Assembly (NCBI GenBank): GCA_023267215.1
Contig: JAHFNS010000002.1
Location: 1 to 32,148 of the forward strand
DNA length: 32,148 nucleotides
From: Candidatus Nomurabacteria bacterium
Lineage (GTDB): Bacteria > Patescibacteriota > Minisyncoccia > Phycocordibacterales > UBA9973
Direction: 5' to 3'
Shown here: positions 13,014 to 21,665 of the stretch, one piece after another
How the letters are laid out: each line of letters starts with the position of its first letter
Position numbering within the stretch: the stretch's first letter is position 1
The notes under the pieces: generated by a model
Seen by the model: only the letters and a program-made list of their open reading frames with translations
Told to the model about the DNA's origin: nothing
The model's database searches: none
Translations under genes and position numbers: made by a program

Positions 13014-13337
13014 GTCTTGTATCTATAAGCCGAATTCTGTTTCCCGATTAAAATCGAGATGATAGTTATTTATCTAGGCCCTAAATTACTCTAGGGCTCA
13101 AGCGATTCTTCCTGCTTCGCATAAAGCTTCGCAGGACACGATCTTGCACACGCGTAAGTATTTTGCCGTTTCACTTCGACTTTGCTTAATGTAAACACCA
13201 GACAAAATCGACATCGTCACTGTTCGCAACTCTACCCTTACGGGCGACGGGCGTTACCCGCTACGTTTGCCCCAAAAGGGCTGTGTGTTCGGACTTTCCT
13301 CTCCGACCTAAGTCGGAGCAACTATCTAATACAGGAC
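13014..13337 (-). ncRNA. rnpB: RNase P RNA (M1, bacterial type A-like)
   Basis: Catalytic RNA that trims tRNA 5' ends. The minus strand carries GAGGAAAGTCCGAACAC (conserved region I) near the 5' end, ACAGTGACGATG in the middle, and ACAGAATTCGGCTTAT near the 3' end, which are the universal core pieces in the correct order. The ends were set by the P1 helix: GTCCTGTAT at the 5' side pairs with ATACAAGAC at the 3' side with one mismatch. The length of about 324 nt is typical. It lies in a row with nrdJ (upstream) but has its own promoter and terminator. Confidence 0.93.
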
Positions 13338-13344
13338 AAAGTTT

Positions 13345-13373
13345 ACTATATAATAAAAAATCAAAAAAGTAAA
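13345..13373 (-). promoter_or_regulatory. rnpB promoter
   Basis: TTTACT (13368-13373), 17-nt spacer, TATAGT (13345-13350) on the minus strand. The start 7-8 nt later coincides with the P1-defined RNA 5' end. The -35 lies 3 nt past the nrdJ stop. Confidence 0.65.
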
Positions 13374-13376
13374 TAA

Positions 13377-15749
13377 TTAGTTGTCTTTTGAAACACCTTC
13401 AACTTTTTCTTTTTTGGCTTCTTCGGCTAACACATCATCAATAGAACAAACACCAGACACACAAGCGAATTCTTTAGCACCAACAGTATTATCTTCCTGT
13501 TCGTAATAAATAAGTTTCGAGAAATCAATATGTTTTATTTCTCTCATTCTTTTATCATATTCTTCTTTCGAAATCTCTTCATAGGGAGCAAGTTGATAAA
13601 CGTGTTCAGAACGAGGAAGGAATGAAAGTCCACCGACAATATCCCAATTTTCATAAATAAAATTAGCAACTTTTATCCATTCGTCATTGCCAACATAAAT
13701 AGTGACAGAAGGATTATGTTCAATATAATTTATTTTTAATCTTTTCCATTCGTTCAGTAAATCAATAGCAGAGACTTGGTCGCGAGTGACAGCGCCATCT
13801 GGTGCCTTGATTGGAAACTCAACAACAGCCACAGTAGAATTGGCAGTAGAATATCCGACTTCAGCTTTAAAAGGAACTCCTTGATCTTTGATCAATTGAT
13901 AAAGTGGATCATTGGTAGAGATACGAACGCGACGAATGTAATATTTTGCATACCATGGATGCATACCAGAACCGACATAAAGAAGCTGACCAGAATTGCC
14001 ATGTGGTTTGATGGTAGTAATACAAGTAGAACTATTTATATGAAATTTCCTAGCGTATTCTTTATTTACTTTTATAGATTCTTCACGAAGTTCCGCTAAA
14101 ACTTTATCATTTCTAATTGTTTTGTTGTCATAATAACCAGTAATAGAAACACCAAGTAAAGCTTCTTCGTCACAATTATTTTTCCATTCTTTAGATAGAT
14201 AACCAAAATTGGTTAATGTCGCTTGATAAGTACCTAAAATAGTAGAAAGTCTAACTTTTCTTTTTAAATCCTCTAGTGAATCATGTGGACGAACTACAAT
14301 GGATGTAAGATTACAAAATTGTTTTGAGCGAAGAGTAATTTCTCCGCAAGGATTTGATCCAGGCAAACCTACAATGACATTCTGGTCATCTATGATCCCA
14401 GCTTTTTTCCAATTATCAATTCGGCGTTTTGGAAGCTGAGTCATAAGACCCCCTCTATTGAATATTCCCCTTTCTCCTGTACCTGATTTGATTAATTCTA
14501 TCCATTCATTTAAAAATTCTGAAGCAGAAGGTTTTTGACTATAAACAGCTGAGTTATTAGCCATTGAGCGTTGACCATTATCAATCCAAAACTGTCCCTG
14601 TTTTGATTTACGCATTGATTCATCATCGATATCAGAGAGAGAGATGAGTGCACTGCGACGAACTCCGCCAGCAACGACAATGAGTCCAATCTGACAAATG
14701 ATATCGTGAAGATCTAAGTTGGTTAAACGTTTCCCCTGTCTTCCTAATATTTTCTTTTTTGTAAAATTAATTAAATCAATTAGAGGCTGAGGTCCAGAAG
14801 CACGTCCACCGGCCACTTTCAAACGAGAACCCGAAGGACGAACTTTACTATAATCAAATTCTATATCATATCCGTCAGCCCAAGTCTTACAACCAAATAC
14901 ATACGCGTCAGCCCAACCTTCTTTACTATCTTCCACAATATGTGTAGTAAGTTTCTTCCCAGTCTGTCTTCTTATTTGTGGAAATTTTTGAACAGTTTCA
15001 GATTCAACAGAAAAACCTAAGCCTGCTCCACACATAAGTATGTACATTATCTCTCCTAAATCTTGCCAAGCAGAAGGAGCGACATAAGAACAATTATATG
15101 CCCAAACATTTGATTTTTCACAAGCTTCGCCTGCAGACCAGAGTAATCTCATAGATGGACAAATTTCTTGTTTCAAAATTCCTTCTTTAACTTCAGTAAA
15201 ATCTTTGAGAGACATCTTGTCTCCAAGTCTTTTCTTCATATAAGCCATAAAGCGATCAATAGTCTCTACCCATGTCTCTCTTCTACCTAACCCATCTTGC
15301 CATTTTGAATATGTTCGATAAAAGATAAACTCTTCATAAGAAGATACAAAATAAGAACTTGATTCATCAAAAACTTTCTTACTCTCCGGTGGAACAGTAC
15401 CGACTTCTTTTCTCAATTCAGCTCTTTTTGACCTATATAAAATATAGGATTTGGCAGTAGCATGATATCCTTGTTCCATAAGTTCAGATTCTACGAGATC
15501 TTGAACCATTTCTACGGTCGGAACAAACTTTTTTTCTTTACTTTCTATTTTTTGATGAGTCAATTTATGGAAAACTTTAGTGGCAACATCTTTGGCTTCT
15601 TTTTTGTCTCCTTCGACAGTTATAATGAATGCTTTATAGACAGCATCCGCAATTTTATTTATATTGAAAGGAATTATTTCTCCCTCACGATTCCTGATAC
15701 TTTTCACTTTATCTAATTCTTTTTTCCCTAAAATAAAATCTTTTTCCAT
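13377..15749 (-). CDS. nrdJ: adenosylcobalamin-dependent (class II) ribonucleotide reductase
   Basis: 790 residues. Makes deoxyribonucleotides with a B12-derived radical. An N-terminal ATP-cone (about 15-112, starting IRNREGEIIPFNINKI) precedes the barrel. Cys220 (YNCSYVAP) and Cys479 (FCNLTS) are the redox pair. NPCGE (466-470) carries the thiyl Cys468 and Glu470, and GGVRRSALISL (361-371) is conserved. The C-terminal pair C763-x4-C768 (CVSGVC) is the thioredoxin-reduced tail, spaced as in the Lactobacillus-type triphosphate reductase, which this monomer-like form resembles. No class I or III genes are present, and no B12 genes are in the window, so cofactor uptake is implied. TATAAT (15756-15761) ends 6 nt before the ATG. 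Confidence 0.92.
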   Translation of the reverse strand: MEKDFILGKKELDKVKSIRNREGEIIPFNINKIADAVYKAFIITVEGDKKEAKDVATKVFHKLTHQKIESKEKKFVPTVEMVQDLVESELMEQGYHATAKSYILYRSKRAELRKEVGTVPPESKKVFDESSSYFVSSYEEFIFYRTYSKWQDGLGRRETWVETIDRFMAYMKKRLGDKMSLKDFTEVKEGILKQEICPSMRLLWSAGEACEKSNVWAYNCSYVAPSAWQDLGEIMYILMCGAGLGFSVESETVQKFPQIRRQTGKKLTTHIVEDSKEGWADAYVFGCKTWADGYDIEFDYSKVRPSGSRLKVAGGRASGPQPLIDLINFTKKKILGRQGKRLTNLDLHDIICQIGLIVVAGGVRRSALISLSDIDDESMRKSKQGQFWIDNGQRSMANNSAVYSQKPSASEFLNEWIELIKSGTGERGIFNRGGLMTQLPKRRIDNWKKAGIIDDQNVIVGLPGSNPCGEITLRSKQFCNLTSIVVRPHDSLEDLKRKVRLSTILGTYQATLTNFGYLSKEWKNNCDEEALLGVSITGYYDNKTIRNDKVLAELREESIKVNKEYARKFHINSSTCITTIKPHGNSGQLLYVGSGMHPWYAKYYIRRVRISTNDPLYQLIKDQGVPFKAEVGYSTANSTVAVVEFPIKAPDGAVTRDQVSAIDLLNEWKRLKINYIEHNPSVTIYVGNDEWIKVANFIYENWDIVGGLSFLPRSEHVYQLAPYEEISKEEYDKRMREIKHIDFSKLIYYEQEDNTVGAKEFACVSGVCSIDDVLAEEAKKEKVEGVSKDN

Positions 15750-15878
15750 GAGATGATTATACTGGTAAAAAATAATTTATGCTAGAAAAAACTAGTGGAA
15801 AACAACAAAAAATAACACAAAAAAACAACTTGTGATGACTGTAAATAGCAATTCTTTTAGGAGCTTAAACGGCAAGCT

Positions 15879-16343
15879 TTAAGGGGAAGAAAAATGGACT
15901 TCATCTCCCACTTTCAAATTATTTTTTAGAGAAAATAGAGCATTAACCTCTAAAACGTACTTGCTATAGAGACTAGGTGAAAAACTCTCTGGATATGACT
16001 CTGGTGTAGCATTTTCTTTTATATAAATCACATGAAAATCTTCACTTAGCCAAATAATATCTAAAGGAAATTTCATATCCTTCATCCAAAAAGAATATTT
16101 ATCTATATGGCTGAAAACGAAAAGCATACCTTCATCTTCTTTTAAATTATCTCTACCAGAAAGCCCTTGCTCTTGTTCTTTTTGCGTTAAAGCTAGCTCA
16201 ACTTTTAAAATTTTTCCAGCAATTTTTACAGACTGAATTTGCCCAACTTCAGTATTTTTTGAAGAATTATTATTTATCAAAAAAAATATTGCTATTAAAA
16301 AAATAACTAAAATTAAACTAAAAAAAATATTTTTCTTTAACAT
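15879..16343 (-). CDS. DUF192 protein, membrane-anchored
   Basis: 154 residues: an N-terminal hydrophobic anchor (about 5-24), then a DUF192 domain. EQEQGLSGRDNLKEDEGMLF (56-75), FWMKDMKFPLDIIWL (85-99) and a YVLEVNA segment (about 129-135) are the family's conserved pieces (GL-x-R, GMLF, FWMK-x-x-x-PLDI-x-[FW], VLE-x-x-AG). The usual final Gly after VLEVNA is Leu here. The function is unknown; family members are mostly exported. It begins 30 nt after the decarboxylase stop, so it is probably its operon partner. Confidence 0.85.
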   Translation of the reverse strand: MLKKNIFFSLILVIFLIAIFFLINNNSSKNTEVGQIQSVKIAGKILKVELALTQKEQEQGLSGRDNLKEDEGMLFVFSHIDKYSFWMKDMKFPLDIIWLSEDFHVIYIKENATPESYPESFSPSLYSKYVLEVNALFSLKNNLKVGDEVHFSSP

Positions 16344-16373
16344 TTTTTACTTTACAAACTTTATAACTTTCTA

Positions 16374-17783
16374 CTACTTAGTATGATCTCCGTTCCATCC
16401 AAAAAGTTTACCAATTTCTTCTGGTGTCTGTCTCTTGCGAGATAATCTGACTACACCATTTTGACAAATCACTATCGCTGGCTTAGAAATTAAACAATGA
16501 TTGTTTTCAAAAGTATCTTGATAAGACCCTGTGTCAAAAACTGCAAGATATAAATCAGAAACATCTTCGGTAAATTTCGGTAATAGTATATAACTTCCAG
16601 AAGCAGTGTAACGATCATCTGCATCACAAGTAGAACCAGCTAGCCAAACTTTTTGCAACCTACGAGCATTTAGATGATTAACTGTTGTAAAATGCCATTT
16701 TTGTCGAACAGCCGACCAAGTATCAGTTAAATGGGCAATAAAAGATCCGTCAATAAAATACCATTTCGTATCAGGTTTTTTAAAAACACTTTTTTCATAT
16801 AAAATTTTAAAAACAGTAATTTGAGAAGGTGCTGTAAAATAACTCCCCCACTCGCAAACCAAATTTGGATGTTTAATTCCTAATTTATCACTTTCTCTCT
16901 TAGCAGTTTTTATCATTTGATGAACTAAATTTTTAGTAGAAAATAATCTTTTTCTTTTCTCATAAGGCACAGCCATCCCCCCACCAAAATTTATAGTATC
17001 CAAACTTGGATTATATTGTTTTAATTTTGAGTATAAAGCTATTGCACGTTTAAGTGGTTTGACAAATCCTTCAATTTTTTCATTTTGTGTGGATATATGG
17101 TAATGTAAAACTGAGAGATTTCTTATCTTTTCAATTTTTAAAATTTCCTCTTCCGCAAAACCGAAATGATTGTATTTTTTATCCCAATGGGCATCAATTT
17201 TAATACTAAGATTTACCCGAATACCAACTTCACCTTTAAATTTCTTAAATCTCTCTAATTCGTGATGATTTTCTATTATTGGTATAACAATCAGACCTTT
17301 TTCGCGAAGTTCTTCGATTAAACTAATATACTTTTCAGTTTTAGGACCATTACAAGTAACTCTAATCTTACGATTAAACTTATCTTGTTCCAACATTCTT
17401 TTAACTAGAAAAAGTTCATTAACTGAAGAAACTTCTATGTGTGCACCTTCTGCTATTGCTGGTAAAACAAAATCACGATTTTGGTTTGACTTCATCACAT
17501 AATGATAATAAAACTTGCCTTTATAATTTAAAATTTTAATATAAGCGTTAAAAAGTTCTATCAAATCACGTACTCTATTTTCAAGTATAGACGGGAAAAA
17601 TATACGGGTTGCGGTACCATATTTTTTTACTATATCCATTATGTTGTATTGATAATATCCTTCTTTGACAACCAATTCTCCATTTTGATTAATATCAAAA
17701 AATTGAGTATTAAACTCCTCCATACCGAGCTTCCAAAATTTCTTTAAATTTTTCCCATGTTTCTTTATTTTTTTATTTTTCAT
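16374..17783 (-). CDS. PLP-dependent arginine/diaminopimelate-type decarboxylase (fold III), SpeA-like
   Basis: 469 residues. The alanine-racemase-type barrel carries the PLP lysine in YVMKSNQNRD (K98), where SpeA has YPIKVNQ. VSSVNEL (118-124) and FGGGMAVPY (266-274) bind the phosphate. CDADD (386-390) holds the active-site Cys/Asp, and the late GSYQDTFENNH (419-429) resembles the GAYQ...NH block of arginine decarboxylase. SpeA is about 630 residues with an inserted helical bundle, which is missing here, so the substrate (arginine, diaminopimelate, carboxynorspermidine) is uncertain. I favour arginine to agmatine, feeding polyamines. Promoter: TTTACA-N16-TATACT (17795-17822), 11 nt before the ATG, so the leader is only a few nt. 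DUF192 follows. Confidence 0.8.
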   Translation of the reverse strand: MKNKKIKKHGKNLKKFWKLGMEEFNTQFFDINQNGELVVKEGYYQYNIMDIVKKYGTATRIFFPSILENRVRDLIELFNAYIKILNYKGKFYYHYVMKSNQNRDFVLPAIAEGAHIEVSSVNELFLVKRMLEQDKFNRKIRVTCNGPKTEKYISLIEELREKGLIVIPIIENHHELERFKKFKGEVGIRVNLSIKIDAHWDKKYNHFGFAEEEILKIEKIRNLSVLHYHISTQNEKIEGFVKPLKRAIALYSKLKQYNPSLDTINFGGGMAVPYEKRKRLFSTKNLVHQMIKTAKRESDKLGIKHPNLVCEWGSYFTAPSQITVFKILYEKSVFKKPDTKWYFIDGSFIAHLTDTWSAVRQKWHFTTVNHLNARRLQKVWLAGSTCDADDRYTASGSYILLPKFTEDVSDLYLAVFDTGSYQDTFENNHCLISKPAIVICQNGVVRLSRKRQTPEEIGKLFGWNGDHTK

Positions 17784-17794
17784 ATAGATTAATT

Positions 17795-17822
17795 AGTATA
17801 CCAACTTGACAACAAATGTAAA
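17795..17822 (-). promoter_or_regulatory. promoter of the SpeA-like gene
   Basis: TTTACA (17817-17822), 16-nt spacer, TATACT (17795-17800) on the minus strand, 11 nt before the ATG. Confidence 0.6.
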
Positions 17823-17892
17823 GTATAGTTACAAACATCTTTTTTTAAAAAACCTCAAATAAATAAAAACCATAATAAAATTAAAAATTATT

Positions 17893-18426
17893 TTATTGCT
17901 CCTGCATCTCCCAAAAGAAACCATCTGAATTAAAAAAAATAATCTTGAGCTGAATTTCTGGAATTACTTTTTTTATTATTTCTAATAATCTCTTTTGTTC
18001 TAGTTGGTAAAAAAAAGGAAGAATATTTACAGTCTCAAAAAAACCCAATTCGTATTTTTTCAAAATCAACCCTGCATCCAAAAGAACACAGCTACATCCT
18101 TTTTTGTCAAAAATATTAAATCCATGCCATTTGGTAACTCCATTTTTACTTTTTAAGACTGATACTTTTTTTAATCTAGATAAAACTTCTAAAGCCAAAA
18201 ATTCCATTTCTGATTCCATCATTAAATAATCTGGATTTGGGTTAAAATTTATATTTGGCAAATTTTTTTCAAAAATAAAAACATCTTCTAGTTTGTGAAT
18301 GTCATCAATAAACAATAAGGTTTTATCGTCGGAAGATTTTATTTTCTCAAGTATTTCCCAACCAATTTTAGACCACACAGTTGGTCCCTTTGATAAATAA
18401 TAATGACCAGCTTCTATAATTCTCAT
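17893..18426 (-). CDS. 177-residue protein, unknown
   Basis: Not recognised. It has no signal peptide or membrane segment. It opens MRIIEAGHYYLSKGPTVWSK and has a strand-like LLFIDDIHKLED (37-48), reminiscent of a Walker-B-type hhhhDD, but there is no P-loop. Later come NPDYLMMESEM (63-73), a CSCVLLDAG segment (about 111-119) and an aromatic C-terminus. The alternating hydrophobic pattern suggests a small soluble alpha/beta protein. It lies upstream of, and in the same direction as, the SpeA-like gene, but with a 109-nt gap and a separate promoter. TATAGT (18435-18440) ends 8 nt before the ATG. A polyamine connection is only positional. Confidence 0.65.
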   Translation of the reverse strand: MRIIEAGHYYLSKGPTVWSKIGWEILEKIKSSDDKTLLFIDDIHKLEDVFIFEKNLPNINFNPNPDYLMMESEMEFLALEVLSRLKKVSVLKSKNGVTKWHGFNIFDKKGCSCVLLDAGLILKKYELGFFETVNILPFFYQLEQKRLLEIIKKVIPEIQLKIIFFNSDGFFWEMQEQ

Positions 18427-18488
18427 TACATATAACTATATTTAATTTTCTAAAATTTGTAAAGGATTTTTTAATATTTATCAAAAAA

Positions 18489-19814
18489 TTATTTCAAATA
18501 TTCCTTCAAAAATTCTTCTTTAAATTCAAAAAACTTATTATCTAAAATTGATTGGCGAATATTGTCTACTAGATGAGTGATGAAATGTAAGTTGTGTATA
18601 GAAGCAAGCGTGCCAGCCAACATTTCTTTTCCATGGAAAAGGTGTGCGATGTAGCTCTTTGTATAGTTCTTGCACGTATAACACTCACAATCTTTTTCTA
18701 TTGGCTCGAAATCATCTCTAAATTTTTTATTAGTAATTATTATTTTTCCATTTTTTGTATAGATAGTTCCATTTCTTCCAAGCCTTGTTGGTAAAACACA
18801 ATCAAAAAGATCCACACCATTCTCTATGCCCATAAATAAATCTTCTGGTTCCCCTATCCCGAGTAAATGACGAGGTTTCTCTTCCGGTAATATTTCATTC
18901 ACCCACCTCACAGCAGAAGACATATCTTCTTTTGCAAAAGAACCACCGATGCCAAAACCATCAAAATATCTTCCATCTACATTCGTCTCTGCAATAATTT
19001 TTGCAGATTTTTTTCGCAAAGATTCTTCACGCCCACCCTGAACAATACCAAACAGTGCTTGGGGAAAATTAAAAGAAGTACTTTTTGCGACATACGCTAC
19101 GTCAGTTTCGTTTATTGTTTTCAGGTTGATATGCGAGTCGCTAAAAAGTAGCTTCTTTTGATTTTCCAATTTTAAATGCTCCACCAAACTTCTCTCTGCC
19201 CAACGATGTGTACGTTCTAATGCTTCTTCTTGATATTTTAAATCTTCGGCTGGACTTGTACACTCATCAAAAGCAAAAATTATGTCTGCACCGAGATTGT
19301 GCTGAATTTGGATTGATTTCTCTGGGGTGATGTAATGAATTGAGCCATCTAGATGAGATTTAAAAGAAACCCCATCTTGCCCTATTTTTGCAAGTCTAGG
19401 TGCATCAGAATCATCAAATCTCTCTGGTATTAATAATGAAGGATCAGTAATTTTAGTAATTTTAGATATATCTTTTCCATAAGCAACTCCAAGAGAGAAA
19501 ACTTGAAAACCTCCAGAGTCGGTCATGGTCGGCCCTTTCCAATTCATAAATCTACCAATGCCACCAGCGTCACGCACTATTTCATCTCCTGGTTGTAAAA
19601 ATAAATGATACGTATTTCCTAACACTACCTGTGTACCAGCGTCACGAACTTGTTCAGGGTTTAAAGATTTCACTGTCGCTTTCGTCCCGACAGCAACAAA
19701 AGCCGGAGTTTTAATTTCTCCATGTGGAGTCGTTAACAGTCCCACTCTTCCCAGATATGTTTTACCGGCTTCGCCTTTGCTATTTTCTAATTTTTTCTCA
19801 ATTTTAAATTGCAT
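18489..19814 (-). CDS. tgt: tRNA-guanine transglycosylase with inserted palindrome-encoded peptide
   Basis: Exchanges G34 for a queuine precursor in GUN-anticodon tRNAs. MTDSGGFQVFSL (97-108, Asp99), PQALFGIVQGG (251-261) and FDCVLPTRLGRNGT (337-350, nucleophile Asp337) are the catalytic blocks. Zn ligands are C376, C378, C381 and H407, with exact family spacing. At 441 residues it is longer than the usual 370-380 because of two insertions. Residues about 109-142 (GVAYGKDISKITKITD onward) interrupt the block after FSL. Residues about 219-247 between the AERSLVEH helix and PQALFG are encoded by palindromic element A (19071-19159). Both insertions lie in surface loops, so the enzyme may be active. 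The ATG overlaps the mreC stop by one base. Confidence 0.94.
   Translation of the reverse strand: MQFKIEKKLENSKGEAGKTYLGRVGLLTTPHGEIKTPAFVAVGTKATVKSLNPEQVRDAGTQVVLGNTYHLFLQPGDEIVRDAGGIGRFMNWKGPTMTDSGGFQVFSLGVAYGKDISKITKITDPSLLIPERFDDSDAPRLAKIGQDGVSFKSHLDGSIHYITPEKSIQIQHNLGADIIFAFDECTSPAEDLKYQEEALERTHRWAERSLVEHLKLENQKKLLFSDSHINLKTINETDVAYVAKSTSFNFPQALFGIVQGGREESLRKKSAKIIAETNVDGRYFDGFGIGGSFAKEDMSSAVRWVNEILPEEKPRHLLGIGEPEDLFMGIENGVDLFDCVLPTRLGRNGTIYTKNGKIIITNKKFRDDFEPIEKDCECYTCKNYTKSYIAHLFHGKEMLAGTLASIHNLHFITHLVDNIRQSILDNKFFEFKEEFLKEYLK
19071..19159. repeat. palindromic element family A, copy 2, in frame inside tgt
   Basis: Arms AAAAGAAG-TACTTTTT-GCGAC (from 19071) and GTCGC-T-AAAAAGTA-G-CTTCTTTT (to 19159) pair fully with two single-base bulges. 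The bulges sit at the same two places as in copy 1. The loop shares ACATACGCT and the 26-nt block 19113-19138 with copy 1. On the minus strand it is read through in the tgt frame without a stop, giving about 28 extra residues. Confidence 0.9.
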
Positions 19815-20605
19815 TATTTCTCTACCTCCACAAATTTCAATTCTTGAATATTCACTGGACTTGATAAAAGTGCTTTCTGATATGCATCTCTTGGGTCTGA
19901 AGTTATCGTTTGCACAGTCGCTATGACGTAAGGAGTCAGCCCTGGTAAAACAACTTCTATCCCCTTTTCTATTACAAAATCCCGAGGTAAAATCATCTCA
20001 AAATTTCCTCCGCCTCTCCCAATTATCTGCATAAAAGTATCCTTGCCCGTTATCACTACTTCTGTTTTTTCGCCAGGGTTTGAATATAAAATAACTTTCG
20101 CAGTATTTAAATAGACTTCAGCAATACGTCCGATAGGCACAAAACCCCTCGCAAAAACTTTTTGTCCCACAATTAAATTATCTTTTTTACCAACATCTAT
20201 AATCAGCGTATCATAAGGAGATTGATTGGGCTTGGATAAAATATTAGCTAAAATCATATTATCTTTTTCATTTTTTTTTCCCAATATTTCCTTGATTTTT
20301 AAATTCTCATCTAAAACAGAATTATAATTTAAAATTCTAGCTTCTTGTTCTTTTAGTTTAGATCTCAAATCTTCATTTTCTAAAAGAAGTGATTTTTTAG
20401 AATAAAAATAAGCACTTAAATTTGATACTTTTTCTCCAGTATCATTTCCTAAAATTAAAACCGGACGAAAAACAACACTCGAAACAGAAGCAAGCCCACT
20501 AAAAATACCAATTCTAAAATAAAATAAAAAAAATAAAACTACAACCAAAGATGCATATTTAAAATATTTATTTCTTCTTATTTTTTTATCTAGGAGGTAA
20601 CTCAT
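19814..20605 (-). CDS. mreC: rod shape-determining protein MreC
   Basis: 263 residues: a membrane anchor (about 15-33), a periplasmic-side coiled coil (about 68-105), then the two-barrel MreC domain. ILSKPNQSPYDTLIIDVGKK, GQKVFARGFVPIGRIAEV and TSDPRDAYQKALLS follow the family (D-x-G-x3-G-V/L...G-x-V-G-x-V). It links cytoplasmic MreB filaments to wall-synthesis enzymes. I start at the ATG at 20605, which overlaps mreB by 20 nt. A TTG at 20617 would add four residues. It is transcribed in the order mreB-mreC-tgt, with one-base overlap to tgt. mreD and rodA do not follow. Confidence 0.92.
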   Translation of the reverse strand: MSYLLDKKIRRNKYFKYASLVVVLFFLFYFRIGIFSGLASVSSVVFRPVLILGNDTGEKVSNLSAYFYSKKSLLLENEDLRSKLKEQEARILNYNSVLDENLKIKEILGKKNEKDNMILANILSKPNQSPYDTLIIDVGKKDNLIVGQKVFARGFVPIGRIAEVYLNTAKVILYSNPGEKTEVVITGKDTFMQIIGRGGGNFEMILPRDFVIEKGIEVVLPGLTPYVIATVQTITSDPRDAYQKALLSSPVNIQELKFVEVEK

Positions 20606-21632
20606 CTTGGTTTCCAATTAAAACTTCTCTATAGAATTCTAAATCATCTAAAATAATACCTGTCCCCCTGGCAACAGCTGAAAGCGGATCATCTACCACA
20701 TAAACAGGAATTTTAAGGATACTTTGTAAAAGCTCTCCTAGCCCTGCTAGCAATGCTCCACCACCAGATAAAGTAATTCCTCTATGCATAATATCAGATA
20801 AAATTTCAGGTGGTGTCGTTTCAAGCAAATCTTTAACACCTTCTATAAGTTCTTTAATTGATTGAGAAAATGCTTCACGAATGTCAGAATCAGTCACTAT
20901 TACTTCTCGAGGAAGTCCAGTCAATAAATCCCTACCTCTTACTTCTGTCTCCATATATTCGCCAGGAAGTACAGAACCAATGACCATTTTCACCATCTCA
21001 GCTGTCGTCTCTCCGATCAAAATTTTGAATTCATCTCTCATGTAAGAAACAATATCATTATTAAATCTATCACCAGCAATTTTTAAATTTTTTGATTTAA
21101 CTATCCCTCCTAATGAAATAACAGCAATATCTGTTGTTCCACCACCAATATCAATAATCATAGAACCTATAGGCTCTTTGATAGGAAGTTTGACACCTAT
21201 AGCTGCAGCCATTGGTTCTTCTACTAAAAACACTTCACGTGCTCCAGCGGAACGTGCAGCATCATAAACAGCCCGTGTCTCGACATTCGTCGTACCAGAA
21301 GGAACACCTACTAGAACTCTTGGTCTAATAAATTTTTTAGATATTTTATTCGCTTTATTTATTAAATATGAAAGCATTTCTTCTGTCACTTCAAAATCTG
21401 AAATAACACCATCGACAAGTGGACGAACAGCTTTAATGTGTCCAGGAGTACGTCCCAACATTTCTTTCGCTTTTTCACCCACAGCCAAAATTTGATTGGT
21501 CTTGATATTTACTGCTACGACAGATGGTTCGTTAATAACGATGCCATGTCCTTTCAAATATACAAGCGTGTTCGAAGTACCTAGGTCTATACCAATGTCA
21601 TTTGAAAATAATTTGTAAAATTTATCAAACAT
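20586..21632 (-). CDS. mreB: rod shape-determining protein MreB
   Basis: 348-residue bacterial actin that forms membrane-bound filaments guiding lateral wall growth. Phosphate-1 loop DIGIDLGTSNT (12-22), phosphate-2 loop DIGGGTTDIA (161-170), the VGVPSG loop (108-113) and a GITLSGGGALLAGL adenosine block near 285-298 are intact. The length is typical. The N-terminal MFDKFYKLFSNDI may serve as the membrane-contact helix. It lies 20 nt after the proS stop on the same strand and overlaps mreC by 20 nt. No separate promoter was seen. Its presence indicates a rod-shaped or elongating cell with a peptidoglycan wall. Confidence 0.96.
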   Translation of the reverse strand: MFDKFYKLFSNDIGIDLGTSNTLVYLKGHGIVINEPSVVAVNIKTNQILAVGEKAKEMLGRTPGHIKAVRPLVDGVISDFEVTEEMLSYLINKANKISKKFIRPRVLVGVPSGTTNVETRAVYDAARSAGAREVFLVEEPMAAAIGVKLPIKEPIGSMIIDIGGGTTDIAVISLGGIVKSKNLKIAGDRFNNDIVSYMRDEFKILIGETTAEMVKMVIGSVLPGEYMETEVRGRDLLTGLPREVIVTDSDIREAFSQSIKELIEGVKDLLETTPPEILSDIMHRGITLSGGGALLAGLGELLQSILKIPVYVVDDPLSAVARGTGIILDDLEFYREVLIGNQDELPPR

Positions 21633-21636
21633 AATA

Positions 21637-21665
21637 AGTTAGGTTCTAGGTGCTAGGTTCTAGTG
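21637..21665. repeat. CTAGAACCTA direct repeats forming the proS end and proS-mreB spacer
   Basis: On the minus strand CTAGAACCTA occurs twice, separated by GCAC. The first copy supplies the last codons and the stop of proS (ending VTRT). Similar TTCTAGGTTCTAG-type runs occur at 23740-23758 and, decayed, near 2978-2999. Confidence 0.5.

Noticed and set aside
13182-13376. Plus-strand reading frame over rnpB
   Set aside because: Lies inside the RNase P RNA gene on the opposite strand; no ribosome site or similarity.
19440-19475. Tandem 9-mer in tgt (codes KITKIT)
   Set aside because: Only two units; probably a slippage duplication in a loop insertion, with no sign of function.
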